A stretch of 64,000 nucleotides of DNA from Colwellia sp. PAMC 21821 (GCF_002077175.1 NZ_CP014943.1:1922001-1986000), one strand, 5' to 3'; positions 38,519-51,995 are shown, numbered from the stretch's first letter. Numbers and translations are program-made. Notes: generated by a model from the letters alone, not told the origin.

Positions 38519-40060
38519 TTACCAAGTTTGAGTAGCTTTGAAAGCTTCAATCGCTTTCGCTAAACCAGACTCGATATCTTTGTTATAGTCGCCTTTTTCA
38601 TTGATTGTAGCCATCAACTCAGCGTGTTCATTGTTTACGTATGAACGCAATGCATCTTCAAAATCAACGACTTTGTTGATTGCGATATCATTTAAGAAGC
38701 CTTTTTCTGCGGCAAATAATGATACAGCTGTTTCAGCAACTGACAATGGGCTGTATTGCTTTTGCTTCATTAATTCAGTAACACGTTGACCATGCTCTAA
38801 TTGAGCACGTGTAGCGTCATCTAAATCTGAGGCAAATTGAGCAAACGCTGCCAATTCGGCATATTGTGCTAATGCTAAACGAATACCACCACCTAATTTC
38901 TTGATGATTTTAGTTTGAGCAGCACCACCAACACGTGATACAGAAATACCAGCATTAACAGCAGGACGAATACCTGAGTTAAATAGGTTAGATTCTAAGA
39001 AAATCTGACCATCGGTAATTGAGATTACGTTAGTTGGTACGAATGCAGATACATCACCCGCTTGCGTTTCAATGATAGGTAATGCTGTTAAAGAACCTGT
39101 TTTGCCTTTAACTGCGCCTTTCGTGAAACGTTCAACGTATGCTTCGTTTACACGAGCAGCACGTTCAAGTAAACGACTGTGAAGATAGAAAACGTCACCT
39201 GGGTAAGCTTCACGACCTGGCGGACGACGTAAAAGTAATGAAATTTGACGGTAAGCAACTGCTTGCTTAGACAAATCATCATATACGATTAATGCATCTT
39301 CACCACGATCTCGGAAGTATTCACCCATAGTACAGCCAGAATATGCTGACAAGTACTGTAGTGCAGCTGCTTCAGAAGCACCAGCAACAACAACGATAGT
39401 ATTATCTAACGCGCCGTGCTCTTCTAAAGAGCGTACTAAGTTAGCAACGGTAGAGGCCTTTTGACCAATAGCTACGTATACACACTTAATACCGGTGTTT
39501 TTCTGATTGATGATTGCATCTAATGCGATAGCAGATTTACCAATTTGACGGTCACCAATGATAAGTTCACGTTGACCACGGCCGATTGGAATCATTGCAT
39601 CGATTGATTTAATACCTGTTTGAACAGGCTCATCAACAGACTTACGATCGATTACGCCTGGCGCCATCATTTCAACTGGAGCAAAACCATCGTTTTCGAT
39701 AGGTCCTTTACCGTCAATAGGTTCACCAAGTGTATTAACAACGCGGCCTAATAAGCCACGTCCTACTGGTACTTCTAAAATACGACCAGTACATTTTACT
39801 TTAACGCCTTCAGCTAGATCCGCATAAGGACCCATAACTACCGCACCGACCGAATCACGGTCAAGGTTTAACGCGATAGCAAAGCGATTGCCAGGAAGTT
39901 CAATCATCTCACCTTGCATTACATCTGCAAGGCCATGAATACGAATGATACCATCTGTTACAGAAACGATAGTACCTTCATTTCGAGCTTCACTAACTAC
40001 GTCAAACTGTTCAATACGACTCTTGATCAGTTCAGCGATTTCAGTGGAATTCAGTTGCAT
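38519..40060 (-). CDS. atpA: ATP synthase F1 alpha subunit
   Basis: 513 residues, same as E. coli. Non-catalytic nucleotide-binding subunit with Walker [10 protein letters not shown], the [17 protein letters not shown] region and the [21 protein letters not shown] signature including the conserved Arg. Begins [19 protein letters not shown] as expected. 13 bp after atpH. Confidence 0.98.
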   Translation of the reverse strand: MQLNSTEIAELIKSRIEQFDVVSEARNEGTIVSVTDGIIRIHGLADVMQGEMIELPGNRFAIALNLDRDSVGAVVMGPYADLAEGVKVKCTGRILEVPVGRGLLGRVVNTLGEPIDGKGPIENDGFAPVEMMAPGVIDRKSVDEPVQTGIKSIDAMIPIGRGQRELIIGDRQIGKSAIALDAIINQKNTGIKCVYVAIGQKASTVANLVRSLEEHGALDNTIVVVAGASEAAALQYLSAYSGCTMGEYFRDRGEDALIVYDDLSKQAVAYRQISLLLRRPPGREAYPGDVFYLHSRLLERAARVNEAYVERFTKGAVKGKTGSLTALPIIETQAGDVSAFVPTNVISITDGQIFLESNLFNSGIRPAVNAGISVSRVGGAAQTKIIKKLGGGIRLALAQYAELAAFAQFASDLDDATRAQLEHGQRVTELMKQKQYSPLSVAETAVSLFAAEKGFLNDIAINKVVDFEDALRSYVNNEHAELMATINEKGDYNKDIESGLAKAIEAFKATQTW

Positions 40061-40073
40061 ACTCTGTTCCCCG

Positions 40074-40607
40074 TTAGGATTGCATTATTGTTGCTAAGCG
40101 GCTCAATTTACCTCGTAATGAACCATCTATTACCATGTCACCAGCTTTTATTACTAAGCCAGAGACTACGTTTGCATCAATCTTACAATTAAGTTTTACT
40201 TTTCGAGCCAAACGCTTTTCAAGCGCAGCGCATAATGTAGTTTCTTGTTCAGCTGTTAATTTAACAGCTGAAGTTACATCCACAGACAATGTTTTCTCAT
40301 GTTCCGCTTTTAATTCGAGGAACTGAGCAACAACCTGTGGTAGCACCAATAAACGTTGATTTTCAGCCATTACTTTAATTAAGTTTTGGCCATTGCTATC
40401 GAGTTGAACATCACAGACTTTCAAAAATATGTCTTGTGCTTGTTCTACCGACGCGCCACCAGAAAGATATTCTTTAATGGTGGCATCGTTAGCAACTTCT
40501 GCAGCAAAAACTAGCATTTCTAACCAGCTTTCTATTGCATTTGCTTCGATAGCAAAATCAAACGCCGCTTTAGCGTAGGGACGAGCGATGGTTGTCAATT
40601 CAGACAT
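40074..40607 (-). CDS. atpH: ATP synthase F1 delta subunit
   Basis: 177 residues. Peripheral-stalk subunit joining the b dimer to alpha. Start [14 protein letters not shown] is the family signature, as is the C-terminal [29 protein letters not shown]. 14 bp after atpF. Confidence 0.97.
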   Translation of the reverse strand: MSELTTIARPYAKAAFDFAIEANAIESWLEMLVFAAEVANDATIKEYLSGGASVEQAQDIFLKVCDVQLDSNGQNLIKVMAENQRLLVLPQVVAQFLELKAEHEKTLSVDVTSAVKLTAEQETTLCAALEKRLARKVKLNCKIDANVVSGLVIKAGDMVIDGSLRGKLSRLATIMQS

Positions 40608-40621
40608 AAGCTCATTTCCCT

Positions 40622-41092
40622 CTAAAGTTCAGCTACAAGTTTATCTAAAATGTCGCTATGTACAGCGGCATCAATTGAACGCTCAAGAATTTTCTCGGCA
40701 CCAGCAATCGCAAGAATAGCCACTTGTTGGCGCAGTTCTTCTTTTGCTTGGTTACGTTCAGTATCAATTTCTGCATGACCAGAAGCTAAGATTTTTTCTT
40801 TCTCAGCTTGTGCTTTAACTGCAGCTTCTTCAATTATTTGAGCTTCACGCTTTTTAGCAGCTTCTACAATGCCAGCTGCTTGCGCTTTAGCGTCTTTTAA
40901 TTGTGCTGAAGCTTTCTCTTGAGCAAGCTCAAGATCTTTAGCGGCACGGTCAGAAGCAGCAAGACCATCAGCAATAATTGCTTGACGAGCTTCGATGGCA
41001 CCAATAATTGGTGGCCATACATACTTCATACAAAAAATTACGAATACGATAAATGCGATTAATTCACCAACTAAGGTCATATTAAGATTCAT
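40622..41092 (-). CDS. atpF: ATP synthase F0 b subunit
   Basis: 156 residues, same as E. coli. One N-terminal membrane helix ([22 protein letters not shown]) followed by a long charged helix that dimerises as the stator ([21 protein letters not shown]...). 32 bp after atpE. Confidence 0.97.
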   Translation of the reverse strand: MNLNMTLVGELIAFIVFVIFCMKYVWPPIIGAIEARQAIIADGLAASDRAAKDLELAQEKASAQLKDAKAQAAGIVEAAKKREAQIIEEAAVKAQAEKEKILASGHAEIDTERNQAKEELRQQVAILAIAGAEKILERSIDAAVHSDILDKLVAEL

Positions 41093-41124
41093 TTATGTAT
41101 CTCCTATTCAAATTCGCGTTTAAA

Positions 41125-42717
<1,593 letters not shown>

Positions 42718-43000
42718 ACGACATTTTTCGTAATGCTTACAGTTTTTTGAAGAACAATATTCATCTTCAAAAAGCCGACGCAAGTATACTTAATTACAGG
42801 ATGAATGCAACAAAATAGGGCAATGATTGTCGTCATTATCTGCTATTTAATACCACTAAATGAATAAATTACGACTAAGGTATGATGCATTACAAAAACT
42901 TTCGCATTGAATATATTTAGTGGTTATAAAAACAGCAATAAAATTTGTCATTTTAATGTCAGCAAAATTTAATCTTTAAAAGTACGCTATGGCAAGTTAT

Positions 43001-43888
43001 CTAAAAAGAATTAAAACGAGAAACAATACCGTCAAGTTCAGATAAATCACTGTATGAAATAACTAACTTACCTTTACCTTTTTTATTATGATTTATTGCA
43101 ACGTGCGAGCCTAATTTTTCAGATAAACTTTGCTCTAGCGCTTTAGTATTCGGATCTACCGGTTTTTCTTCAATTTCTTTGGCCGGCTGTTGTACTTTTT
43201 TAATCAACGCTTCTGTTTCACGAACGTTTAATTCTTTCGCCACAACAATCCGAGCGGTATTGGTTTGAAGGTCATTATCTAATGCTAATAAAGCACGCGC
43301 ATGACCCATTTCAATATCGCCATGCTCAAGTAAGGTTTTAACTTCACTGTTAAGATTATTTAAGCGCAGTAAATTAGTTACTGTGGTTCTTGACTTGCCT
43401 ACTGCGTCAGCCACTTCTTGGTGTGTTAACTCAAATTCAATTAACAAACGCTCTAGTGCTATGGCTTCTTCCATGGCATTTAAGTCTTCACGCTGTATAT
43501 TTTCGATTAAAGCAATAGCAACCGCTGCTTCATCAGGTACATGTTTTATTATGCAAGGGACGGTATCAAGCTCAGCAATTTGAGCTGCACGCCAACGACG
43601 CTCACCGGCAATAATTTCGTAACTATGTTCACTCACAGGACGCACAATAATAGGTTGAATAATACCTTGAGATTTTATCGAGTTAGCTAAGTCGTCTAAG
43701 GCTTCTGCCGACATATCTTTGCGAGGTTGGTATTTGCCTGGGTGTAATTGTTCTATTGGTAAGTTCTGTAATTCAGCATTTTTATTTGCCGATTCAGATT
43801 TATCATTATTATCTGCTGAATCATCTGATGGTTTAGTTAATAAGGCATCAAGACCGCGACCTAGACCTCTACGTTTAGTTTGACTCAT
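43001..43888 (-). CDS. parB: Chromosome partitioning protein ParB
   Basis: 295 residues. Start RRGLGRGLDALL; ParB/Spo0J CTPase-nuclease-like fold with LPIEQLHPGKYQPRKDM and the GERRWRAAQ box that binds CTP; a helix-turn-helix (LTHQEVADAVGKSRTTVTNLLRLNNL) that reads parS; a C-terminal dimer domain. Two perfect parS sites occur in recF in this window. 14 bp after parA. Confidence 0.97.
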   Translation of the reverse strand: MSQTKRRGLGRGLDALLTKPSDDSADNNDKSESANKNAELQNLPIEQLHPGKYQPRKDMSAEALDDLANSIKSQGIIQPIIVRPVSEHSYEIIAGERRWRAAQIAELDTVPCIIKHVPDEAAVAIALIENIQREDLNAMEEAIALERLLIEFELTHQEVADAVGKSRTTVTNLLRLNNLNSEVKTLLEHGDIEMGHARALLALDNDLQTNTARIVVAKELNVRETEALIKKVQQPAKEIEEKPVDPNTKALEQSLSEKLGSHVAINHNKKGKGKLVISYSDLSELDGIVSRFNSF

Positions 43889-43902
43889 GATATTCCTTAT
43901 TA

Positions 43903-44703
43903 CTACTCAGTAGTTGCTTGCGGTGTAGGTTGTTTTTTTTGTTCAGCACGGCGTAAAATTTCTCCGGCTAAGGCAAGATACGCTTTAGCGCCCGTAGAAG
44001 ATTTATCGTAATACATTACCGGCGCGCCAAAGCTTGGTGCTTCTGCTAAACGCACATTACGTGGAATAACCGTACGATAGACTTTATCGCCAAAATGACG
44101 CTTTAATTGCTCAGAAACATCGTTAGCTAAACGATTACGAGGATCGTACATCGTACGTAAAATACCTTCAATATGCAGTTTACTATTCACGACAGTGGTT
44201 AACTGCGAAATAGTATCCATTAATGCCGTTAACCCTTCTAGTGCATAATATTCACATTGCATTGGCACTAGAACAGAATCTGCAGCGGTCATGGCATTAA
44301 CCGTTAACATGTTTAAAGAGGGTGGACAGTCTATAATTATATAGTCGTAGTCTTTTCGAACTTTTGATAAAGCATTCTTCAAGCGATGTTCGCGAGAATA
44401 AACTTCCATCAGTTTAATTTCAGCAGCCGTTACATCACTATTAGCGGCAATAAGATCATAAACACCAGCCGTATTTCTACAGACCACATCATCGAACGGA
44501 CGTTCTTCAATCAGTAATTCATAACATGTTGCTGGGACTTCATATTTATCAATACCGCTACCCATAGTAGCATTACCCTGTGGGTCAAGATCGATCAATA
44601 AAACTTTACGTTTTGTTGCCGCAAGAGAAGCAGCCAGATTGACCGAAGTTGTCGTTTTACCGACACCACCTTTTTGATTTGCAACCGCGATTATTTTTCC
44701 CAC
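43903..44703 (-). CDS. parA: Chromosome partitioning ATPase ParA/Soj
   Basis: 266 residues from a GTG at 44703, which has SD GAGG five bases upstream; the longer frame starts at an SD-less TTG. This start gives the usual GKIIAVANQKGGVGKTTTS with deviant Walker A. Also present are LLIDLDPQGNATMGSG and YIIIDCPPSLNML. It moves ParB-bound origins by its ATP cycle on the nucleoid. Between rsmG and parB. Confidence 0.96.
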   Translation of the reverse strand: MGKIIAVANQKGGVGKTTTSVNLAASLAATKRKVLLIDLDPQGNATMGSGIDKYEVPATCYELLIEERPFDDVVCRNTAGVYDLIAANSDVTAAEIKLMEVYSREHRLKNALSKVRKDYDYIIIDCPPSLNMLTVNAMTAADSVLVPMQCEYYALEGLTALMDTISQLTTVVNSKLHIEGILRTMYDPRNRLANDVSEQLKRHFGDKVYRTVIPRNVRLAEAPSFGAPVMYYDKSSTGAKAYLALAGEILRRAEQKKQPTPQATTE

Positions 44704-44744
44704 AAGATCCTCAATTACTTCTCTGGTCAAAAGCTTATTATTAT

Positions 44745-45371
44745 TTATGATTTAACTAATTCAATTAAATGGCGTTTGCCTTCTAATTGAGGAACGACAA
44801 TAACATAACTGTTTGTTACCGATATATTACTGGGTAATGCTGATATTTCATCACTTGGATAAATACCTTTTAATGCTAAAAATCGACCATGTTCAACACT
44901 GACTAAATGCTCACACCAAGTGACCATATCAATTAACGATGAGAATGCGCGACTTAGTACGCCATCAAATGGCTGTTCAGGATGATATTCTTCAACTCGA
45001 GATTTAACCGGTGTAACATTTTCGAGTTTTAATTGAAAAACAACTTGTCTTAAAAAGGTAATTCTTTTACCCAAACTGTCTAATAATACAAAATTACGCT
45101 CAGGATACAAGATAGCCAGTGGGATGCCAGGTAAACCTGGCCCTGTTCCAACATCAATAAATGATTGCCCTTTAAGTAACGGGCCAACCATTAAGCTATC
45201 CATAATATGTTTTATGATCATATCTTTAGGATCGCGTATTGAGGTTAGATTATATGCCTTATTCCATTTATTTAATAATTCAACATACTGGATAAGTAAT
45301 GAAATTTGCTCTGTTGAAACCTCTAGCGAGGTTTCTTTGATCAGAGCAACGAGCTGTTCAGATAATGTCAT
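44745..45371 (-). CDS. rsmG: 16S rRNA (guanine527-N7)-methyltransferase RsmG
   Basis: 208 residues. SAM-binding loop [31 protein letters not shown], and SRAFSSL are signature segments. Methylates G527 of 16S rRNA. Second gene of the mnmG-rsmG-parA-parB unit, 30 bp after mnmG. Confidence 0.96.
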   Translation of the reverse strand: MTLSEQLVALIKETSLEVSTEQISLLIQYVELLNKWNKAYNLTSIRDPKDMIIKHIMDSLMVGPLLKGQSFIDVGTGPGLPGIPLAILYPERNFVLLDSLGKRITFLRQVVFQLKLENVTPVKSRVEEYHPEQPFDGVLSRAFSSLIDMVTWCEHLVSVEHGRFLALKGIYPSDEISALPSNISVTNSYVIVVPQLEGKRHLIELVKS

Positions 45372-45401
45372 AAGGTGAAATCTTTCATTTATGCTGACTC
45401 T

Positions 45402-47291
45402 TTAAGCAATTTTGCGTAATAAGCCATGTTTTTTCAGATAAACCAATAATAACGAAATTGCTGCTGGAGTAATACCAGAAATACGCGATGCTTTACCGAT
45501 AGTTTCAGGACGGGCATCAGAAAGCTTAGCAACCACCTCATTTGATAAGCCCGATATTTGGGTAAAATCAAAATCAATTGGGATCAAAGTATTCTCATGG
45601 CGTTTCTTTTTAGCTATTTCATCCAGTTGTCTATCGATATAACCCGCATATTTTATTTGTATTTCAATTTGTTCCGCTGCTTGCTTGTCAGCAAGTTTAG
45701 GTCCTAGTCCTTCAATTGACACTAAATCGTCATAACGAACTTCTGGGCGGCGAACAAGATCTTCTAAACTATTCTCACGGCTTAATGGTGTTTTCAATAA
45801 TTTATTCACTTGCTCTACAGCAGGGTGATCCTTCTGCAACCAAGTTGAACGTAAACGTTGACGTTCTAATTCAACATTTTCCATTTTTTCGTTAAATCGT
45901 TGCCAGCGCTGATCATCAACTAATCCAAGATCTCGACCTTTCTCTGTCAGGCGAATATCAGCATTATCTTCACGAAGTAATAAACGATATTCTGCACGAG
46001 AGGTAAACATGCGGTAAGGTTCTTTTGTTCCTAATGTTGCTAGATCATCAATAAGAACGCCCATGTAAGCTTGATCTCTGGTTAATATCAGCTCTTCCTT
46101 GCCTTGTACTCTTGCAGCCGCATTGGTAGCTGCTACTAGCCCTTGTGCTCCAGCTTCTTCATAACCGGTAGTACCATTGATTTGTCCAGCAAAATATAGG
46201 TTTTCAACGAATTTACTTTCAAGTGTCTGCTTTAAATCGCGAGGATCAAAGAAGTCATATTCAATTGCATAACCAGGGCGAGTTATGTGGGCATTTTCAA
46301 AACCTTTGATCGATCTAACAAGATCCATCTGAACGTCAAATGGCAAGCTTGTAGAAATACCGTTAGGATAGATCTCATGGGTATTTAAGCCTTCAGGTTC
46401 AACAAATATCTGATGACTATCTTTTTCAGCAAAGCGATGTATTTTATCTTCTATTGATGGACAATAACGTGGCCCTATACCTTCAATAACACCAGTATAC
46501 ATAGGCGATCGATCTAAACCGCTTTTAATTATTTCATGTGTTTTTGCGTTGGTATGCGTGATAAAACATGACACTTGTGCTGGATGATCGTTAGCTGAAC
46601 CCATATACGAAAATACTGGACGAGGATCATCACCTGGCTGTTCTGCCATCACTGAGAAGTCAAGTGATCTAGCGTCTAAGCGTGGTGGTGTCCCGGTTTT
46701 TAAACGATCTATTCGAAACGGCATATCACGTAATCGAGCAGCAAGGTTTACACTGGCTGGATCGCCCGCTCTACCGCCTTGGTAATTATTCAGGCCAATG
46801 TGGATCTGGCCTGCTAGGAAAGTACCTACGGTTAAAACAACGCTTTTAGCTTTAAATTTCAAACCCATTTGGGTTGATACACCAACGATCTTATTATTTT
46901 CTAAAATTAGATCATCACAAGGCTGTTGGAATATTGTTAAATTTTCTTGGTTTTCTAAATAGTTACGAACAAAATTACGATACAAGTTTCGATCCGCTTG
47001 TACACGAGTAGCTCGCACTGCTGGACCTTTGCTTGCATTCAATGTTCTAAATTGGATCGCTGCGTGATCGGCTGCTGTCGCCATTAATCCACCAAGCGCA
47101 TCAATTTCTTTTACCAAATGTCCTTTACCAATGCCACCTATGGCAGGGTTGCATGACATTTGTCCCAACGTATCAATGTTGTGGGTCAACAATAAAGTTT
47201 TACATCCCATGCGTGCTGCTGCCAGTGACGCTTCTGTTCCAGCATGTCCACCACCAACAACAATTACGTCATAAGACTCTTGATACCACAT
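45402..47291 (-). CDS. mnmG: tRNA uridine-5-carboxymethylaminomethyl modification enzyme MnmG
   Basis: 629 residues, same as E. coli GidA. FAD-binding [15 protein letters not shown] at the start, [24 protein letters not shown], DGLIxx-like GRAGDPAS, and a C-terminal helical domain that binds MnmE. Together with MnmE it modifies U34 of several tRNAs. Transcribed away from the candidate oriC. Confidence 0.97.
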   Translation of the reverse strand: MWYQESYDVIVVGGGHAGTEASLAAARMGCKTLLLTHNIDTLGQMSCNPAIGGIGKGHLVKEIDALGGLMATAADHAAIQFRTLNASKGPAVRATRVQADRNLYRNFVRNYLENQENLTIFQQPCDDLILENNKIVGVSTQMGLKFKAKSVVLTVGTFLAGQIHIGLNNYQGGRAGDPASVNLAARLRDMPFRIDRLKTGTPPRLDARSLDFSVMAEQPGDDPRPVFSYMGSANDHPAQVSCFITHTNAKTHEIIKSGLDRSPMYTGVIEGIGPRYCPSIEDKIHRFAEKDSHQIFVEPEGLNTHEIYPNGISTSLPFDVQMDLVRSIKGFENAHITRPGYAIEYDFFDPRDLKQTLESKFVENLYFAGQINGTTGYEEAGAQGLVAATNAAARVQGKEELILTRDQAYMGVLIDDLATLGTKEPYRMFTSRAEYRLLLREDNADIRLTEKGRDLGLVDDQRWQRFNEKMENVELERQRLRSTWLQKDHPAVEQVNKLLKTPLSRENSLEDLVRRPEVRYDDLVSIEGLGPKLADKQAAEQIEIQIKYAGYIDRQLDEIAKKKRHENTLIPIDFDFTQISGLSNEVVAKLSDARPETIGKASRISGITPAAISLLLVYLKKHGLLRKIA

Positions 47292-47339
47292 AAATTAATG
47301 ACCTTAGATTATTTCTATTTAAAAATTAAGAGCGATATT

Positions 47340-47701
47340 TTACCGTTTTTTTTAGCTCAGGGGAATGATCTAATTTAGGAAAAGATCTAAGTACGATCCT
47401 TAAATAATATATAAAGATCTATTTAAAGATCTTATTATTATTACTTATTAGGATCCTTGTTTTCTGTTGATAAGTCACTTTTACAATTATAAAACATATA
47501 CTTACTAGTGGTCTATTGTTGTGATCAAACCTTGATCAACTCCGTTATAACCTATGATCAAAACAGCTACTTATCCACAAGGAAATTAAAGTTGAATTCT
47601 ATACACTGAATAATAATAGAAAATTAATAGGTTTTACCCATAGTTATCCACAGTAGGCGTTTTTATAGGTAGTTATTGTGAATAACTTATGGGTAAGTAC
47701 G
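47340..47701. other. oriC: Candidate chromosomal replication origin (oriC) between mnmG and mioC
   Basis: Nine GATC sites fall between 47367 and 47559. Beside mnmG lie AT-rich tracts that start GATCTATTTAAAG (47416) and GATCTTATTATTA (47428), like the E. coli 13-mer unwinding repeats. DnaA boxes: TTATCCACA at 47571-47579 and 47644-47652, its variants TTATTCACA (minus, 47677-47685) and TTATCAACA (minus, 47465-47473). The gidA-oriC-mioC order is the one known in E. coli and Vibrio. Confidence 0.85.
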
Positions 47702-48145
47702 TTATAAATGATCTTTGTTTTCATTTAACCACATTTGAGATCGCTCTTCTGGATCTATATCTTCGCTCATATCTAATGTGATCAACGGTAAAACCTCGGT
47801 ACAACCCTTTGATAATAATAATTTATTTATATTTTTTGCAGCAAAACAAAAGGTATCATAATTCGAATCACCGATGCCGATCGTTAGAAATCTCACTGAG
47901 GATAGATCTTGATCACTATTTTCAAGATCTCTAGCAAAAGCTTGAATATTGTCGGGGTAGTCGCCAGCACCATGAGTCGAGGTACAAATTAGCCAAGTTT
48001 GTTTTTCGCTCAATATTTGTGCAAAGTCAGGTTGAAAATGTAGTTCTACTTGATGGCCAAGGGCTGTTAATGTTTCTTCACAAGCTTCAGCAACATATTC
48101 TGAACCCCCTAACATACTGCCAACAATTACTTGAAATGAGCTCAT
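47702..48145 (-). CDS. mioC: Flavodoxin-like protein MioC
   Basis: 147 residues, single flavodoxin domain: IVGSMLGGSEYVAEACEE (FMN phosphate loop), CTSTHGAGDYPDN and FLTIGIGDSNYDTFC. Linked to biotin synthase activity in E. coli. Transcribed toward the candidate origin, ending at its edge. Confidence 0.95.
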   Translation of the reverse strand: MSSFQVIVGSMLGGSEYVAEACEETLTALGHQVELHFQPDFAQILSEKQTWLICTSTHGAGDYPDNIQAFARDLENSDQDLSSVRFLTIGIGDSNYDTFCFAAKNINKLLLSKGCTEVLPLITLDMSEDIDPEERSQMWLNENKDHL

Positions 48146-48195
48146 TTATTGTTCCTATTACTAAATTTAAACGCTGTAAAAATCATCGATTAGTG

Positions 48196-49581
48196 CTATT
48201 TACCGATACAAAACGATGAAAATATTTCGCTTAACAAGTCATCATTGGTGAATTCACCGGTAATTTTATTAAGTTCTTGTTGGCAAAATCTTAGCTCTTC
48301 TGCGAGTATTTCACCGGCCACATAAGATTCAAGCTGTTCTAAACCTATTTCTAAGTGTTGATGAGCTTGTTCAAGAGCAACTAAATGACGTCTTCTCGCC
48401 ATAAAACCACCTTCAGTGCTACCTTGATAACCCATGATATGTTTAAGGTGCTCAGTTAGCTCTGTAATGCCTGCGCCTGTTTTTGCTGACAAGGTTACCG
48501 TAGGTATAGCATTTAACTCACTGAAGCCGGTTTTAGCTTGGCTAATGTCAGCTTTATTTCTAATAACGGTTAACCCTATATTACTGGGTAGTTTTTCAAA
48601 AAATTCTGGCCAAACCGCTTTTGGATCGTCTGTTTCGTCGTTTGTAGAGTCAATCATTAATAAAACACGGTCTGCTTGTTTGATCTCTTGCCAAGCGCGT
48701 TCAATACCTATTTGCTCTACTTTATCGGTACTTTCTCTTAACCCCGCGGTATCAATTATATGTAATGGCATCCCATCAATATGAATTTGTTCAGTTAACA
48801 CATCTCGTGTAGTGCCTTCAATGTCAGTAACTATTGCGCTTTCTTTACCGCTAAGTGCATTTAGCAAACTCGATTTTCCTGCATTAGGGCGACCCGCAAT
48901 GACCACGCGCATACCTTCACGAATTATACTGCCTTGCTGGGCTTTATTTTTTACTTCTGCAACTTGCGCTATGATCGCTTTTAAATCGTTTACGACTTTT
49001 TCATCAGCAAGAAAATCGATTTCTTCTTCAGGAAAGTCTATAGCGGCCTCAACATACATACGCAGGTGTATGGTGTCGTTTACCATTTGATGTACGAGTT
49101 TAGAGAAGTCACCTTGTAGTGAATGCAAAGCACAACGTGCTGCTTGTTCTGAACTTGAGTTGATTAAATCGGCAATGGCTTCTGCTTGGGTTAAATCGAG
49201 TTTATCATTAAGGAAAGCTTGCTCACTAAACTCCCCAGGGCCTGCCATACGCACTTTAGGTAGTGCTAGAACCTCTTTTAGCAACATATCTAAAATCACT
49301 GGGCCGCCATGGCCTTGTAGTTCTAGAATATCTTCACCGGTAAATGAATTTGGTCCTTTGAAGTAGAGCGCGATACCTTGGTCTAAGGCTTGGCCCTTAT
49401 GATCTTTAAAGGTTAAGTATTCAGCTTTTCTTAATTCAGGCACTTTACCTAAAATAGCTTCAGCGACATTTTTAACTTCAGGCCCAGAAACTCTGATGAT
49501 ACCAACCCCGCCTCTGCCAGGAGCTGTTGCTTGTGCTGCGATGGTTTCTTTATGGCTTGTTGAAAAAGCTAGGTCTGACAT
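48196..49581 (-). CDS. mnmE: tRNA modification GTPase MnmE
   Basis: 461 residues. The N-terminal folate-binding domain ([18 protein letters not shown]) is followed by a helical domain that houses a Ras-like G domain: [26 protein letters not shown] and NKAD. It ends SSFCIGK, the C-terminal CxGK zinc/catalytic motif. Partner of MnmG. It is separated from yidC by a terminator and 189 bp, so it has its own promoter. Confidence 0.97.
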   Translation of the reverse strand: MSDLAFSTSHKETIAAQATAPGRGGVGIIRVSGPEVKNVAEAILGKVPELRKAEYLTFKDHKGQALDQGIALYFKGPNSFTGEDILELQGHGGPVILDMLLKEVLALPKVRMAGPGEFSEQAFLNDKLDLTQAEAIADLINSSSEQAARCALHSLQGDFSKLVHQMVNDTIHLRMYVEAAIDFPEEEIDFLADEKVVNDLKAIIAQVAEVKNKAQQGSIIREGMRVVIAGRPNAGKSSLLNALSGKESAIVTDIEGTTRDVLTEQIHIDGMPLHIIDTAGLRESTDKVEQIGIERAWQEIKQADRVLLMIDSTNDETDDPKAVWPEFFEKLPSNIGLTVIRNKADISQAKTGFSELNAIPTVTLSAKTGAGITELTEHLKHIMGYQGSTEGGFMARRRHLVALEQAHQHLEIGLEQLESYVAGEILAEELRFCQQELNKITGEFTNDDLLSEIFSSFCIGK

Positions 49582-49726
49582 GACATATTCTCAGTAAACG
49601 TTAAATTCTTTAATTGCCGATATTATAAACCGTTAATTACTTGCATGTAATGCGCACTGAGTTTTTGTTTGATTTTTTCAGTAGTACTCAGCTGATAAAG
49701 ATACTAAACCATTGAATTTTGCTTAT

Positions 49727-49754
49727 AAAAAAAGGCAGCCTAAGCTACCTTTTT
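49727..49754 (-). terminator. Terminator of rpmH-rnpA-yidD-yidC unit
   Basis: AAAAAGGCAGC-CTAA-GCTACCTTTTT; the mismatch becomes G-U on the minus strand, with a U-run after it. 16 bp past the yidC stop. Confidence 0.8.
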
Positions 49755-49770
49755 GGAGATACAAATAATG

Positions 49771-51417
49771 TTATTTCGCTTTAGTCTTTTCTTTTTCTTT
49801 TTTCTTTTCGATGCCCGAGAATATTATCTTCATTTGTACAATTGAAATAATATTACTGACTAACCAGTAAAGTACTAGTCCTGATGGGAACCAGAAAAAG
49901 AATACCGTAAACATTACCGGCATATATTGCATTATTTTCTGTTGCATTGGATCTTGCACAGTCATAGGCTGCATTTTTTGCATAATGAACATACTAACGC
50001 CCATTAATACTGGCAAAATGTAGAATGGGTCTTGTGCTGATAGATCTTGTATCCACAACATAAATGGCGCATGACGTAATTCAACACTTTCCAAAAATAC
50101 CCAATATAACGCTAGGAATATTGGCATTTGAACAATTAACGGTAAACAACCACCCGCCGGATTTACTTTTTCTTTACGATAAAGCTCCATCATGGCTTGT
50201 GACATTTTCTGCTTATCATCACCAAAACGTTCTTTTAGTTGAGTCATTTTAGGTTGCAAGGCACGCATTTTAGCCATTGAGGTATATTGCGCTTTCGTTA
50301 ATGGATACATACCACCTTTAACGATAAGGGTAATAATGATTATTGCTACACCCCAGTTAGTCACAATTGACTGAATTTTAATAAGTAACCAGAATAATGG
50401 TTGGCTGATCATGAACAAAAATCCGTAATCAATAGTCAGATCAAGGTTTTCTTCGATGCTTTCCAGTACATCTTGATCTTTTGGACCAACATAAAAAATT
50501 GCAGACGTTGTAGCTGTGCTGTTTGGCTCAATTGTGATTGCCGGAGCTTTAAAACCAATTACTGCATCTCTGTTACTTGAGTAGCTAGTATATAATTGAT
50601 TATCAGCTGATTTTTCAGGTACCCAAGATGAAACAAAGTAGTGTTGCAACATAGCAACCCAGCCACCTTGAGTTGTTACATTTAAGTTTGCTTCTTCAAT
50701 ATCAGAAAAATCGTATTTTTCGTATACGTCTTCAGTTGTCGAGTAAGCAGCACCTTTGTAAGTCGGAATTAAGCCGCTACCCGTGTCAATCAAGGTTGTT
50801 TGCTTAAGTTGCGCATACATTTGCACACTTGCCGGTGTGTTAGCATTATTTTGAATTAAGTATTCAACATTAATGGCATAACTGTCGTAGTTAAGCGTAA
50901 AACGCTTAGTTACCGACAAGCCTGCATTATCAACATACTTTAAATCAATCACTAGTGGTTCATTAGCATTCGCTTGATATGAAACAGCTGATGTTTGATA
51001 AATAGGTCGACCTGGAATGATTCGGTCTAAACCTTGTGCACCGGTTAAACCACTTTGTGCCACATAACGGTCACGGTCGTTGCGTAAGATAGTAAACGGG
51101 ATACCATTACCTTGTTCAGTATCGAACTTAAGTAATTTAGCTTCGACAATGTCGCCACCGTTAGTATCAATTTTGAGGGATAAAACATCATTTTTTACGG
51201 TAATTAGTGTCGCACTAACTACTTTTGTTTCATTGCTGATAGACGTTGCTGTAGCTGATGATTCAGGAACAAATTCGCCGTTATTATTGCTTGGTATTGT
51301 TTGTTGAGTTACTGCTGGTTGCTCAATAACTGGAGCATTGTCCGTTTGCCATTGGGTAAATAGCAAATAGGTAACAACCATAAGCGCAATAAAAAGAAAA
51401 CTGCGTTGGGATTCCAT
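49771..51417 (-). CDS. yidC: Membrane protein insertase YidC
   Basis: 548 residues, same as E. coli. An N-terminal helix (SFLFIALMVVTYLLFTQW) is followed by the large periplasmic P1 domain and the conserved C-terminal insertase core: WGVAIIIITLIVKGGMYPLTKAQY, NPAGGCLPLIVQMPIFLALYWV, and a Lys-rich tail. Inserts F0 c and other membrane proteins, alone or with SecYEG. 6 bp after yidD. Confidence 0.97.
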   Translation of the reverse strand: MESQRSFLFIALMVVTYLLFTQWQTDNAPVIEQPAVTQQTIPSNNNGEFVPESSATATSISNETKVVSATLITVKNDVLSLKIDTNGGDIVEAKLLKFDTEQGNGIPFTILRNDRDRYVAQSGLTGAQGLDRIIPGRPIYQTSAVSYQANANEPLVIDLKYVDNAGLSVTKRFTLNYDSYAINVEYLIQNNANTPASVQMYAQLKQTTLIDTGSGLIPTYKGAAYSTTEDVYEKYDFSDIEEANLNVTTQGGWVAMLQHYFVSSWVPEKSADNQLYTSYSSNRDAVIGFKAPAITIEPNSTATTSAIFYVGPKDQDVLESIEENLDLTIDYGFLFMISQPLFWLLIKIQSIVTNWGVAIIIITLIVKGGMYPLTKAQYTSMAKMRALQPKMTQLKERFGDDKQKMSQAMMELYRKEKVNPAGGCLPLIVQMPIFLALYWVFLESVELRHAPFMLWIQDLSAQDPFYILPVLMGVSMFIMQKMQPMTVQDPMQQKIMQYMPVMFTVFFFWFPSGLVLYWLVSNIISIVQMKIIFSGIEKKKEKEKTKAK

Positions 51418-51423
51418 AATGTC

Positions 51424-51672
51424 TTATTTCTCTTTTTTTGATAGTGGCACGGGATCATGTCCTCCCGCATTGAGTGGATGGCATTTTAGTATACGTTTGC
51501 CTGCTAACCAACAACCTTTTATCACACCAAAGCGATTAATTGCTTCTATAGCGTAAAAAGAGCATGTTGGATCAAATCTACAATGGGGTCCGAGCAATGG
51601 GCTAAGCCAGCGCTGGTAAGCTTTTACTAATGTAACAGCTATTTTTTGTGGCGTTGAATTACTTTGCGCCAT
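51424..51672 (-). CDS. yidD: Membrane protein insertion efficiency factor YidD
   Basis: 82 residues. [31 protein letters not shown] has the conserved Cys motif, followed by [15 protein letters not shown]. It overlaps the 3' end of rnpA by 34 bp in another frame, the usual arrangement. Confidence 0.95.
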   Translation of the reverse strand: MAQSNSTPQKIAVTLVKAYQRWLSPLLGPHCRFDPTCSFYAIEAINRFGVIKGCWLAGKRILKCHPLNAGGHDPVPLSKKEK

Positions 51673-51995
51673 ATTTTTTCCAATTGCTGATTAATTTCTT
51701 TGTTTTCGAGCTTGTCAGTACCAGATTTCACCATAACGACTATATCTATATGGGGGAGGTTATGTTGATTTAAACGGAAGCTCTCACGAATTTGTCGTTT
51801 TATACGATTTCGTTGTACAGCTAATTTAACCCGTTTTTTAGCAATGGCAAGGCCAAGACGGTTATTATTATCAGAATTTGGAGTGACGAGAATTGTGATG
51901 TGGCTAGAACCAAAACGCAGAGGTTTTGAAAACACAGCTTGAAATTGACCGGGAGTCAACAGGCGTGACTCCCGATTAAATTCATAAGTAACCAT
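51639..51995 (-). CDS. rnpA: Ribonuclease P protein component
   Basis: 118 residues. The signature RNR box is present as [18 protein letters not shown], with [11 protein letters not shown] near the start. It assists the P RNA in tRNA 5' processing. It lies 41 bp after rpmH. Confidence 0.95.
   Translation of the reverse strand: MVTYEFNRESRLLTPGQFQAVFSKPLRFGSSHITILVTPNSDNNNRLGLAIAKKRVKLAVQRNRIKRQIRESFRLNQHNLPHIDIVVMVKSGTDKLENKEINQQLEKIWRKVIQRHKK

Noticed and set aside
42718..42783. Cys-rich N-terminal extension of AtpI (EYCSSKNCKHYEKC)
   Set aside because: It would start at a TTG without SD and lies outside the AtpI family's length; more likely untranslated leader.
43210..43225. Possible parS (TGTTTCACGAAC) inside parB
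   Set aside because: Only the left half matches; the palindrome is broken.
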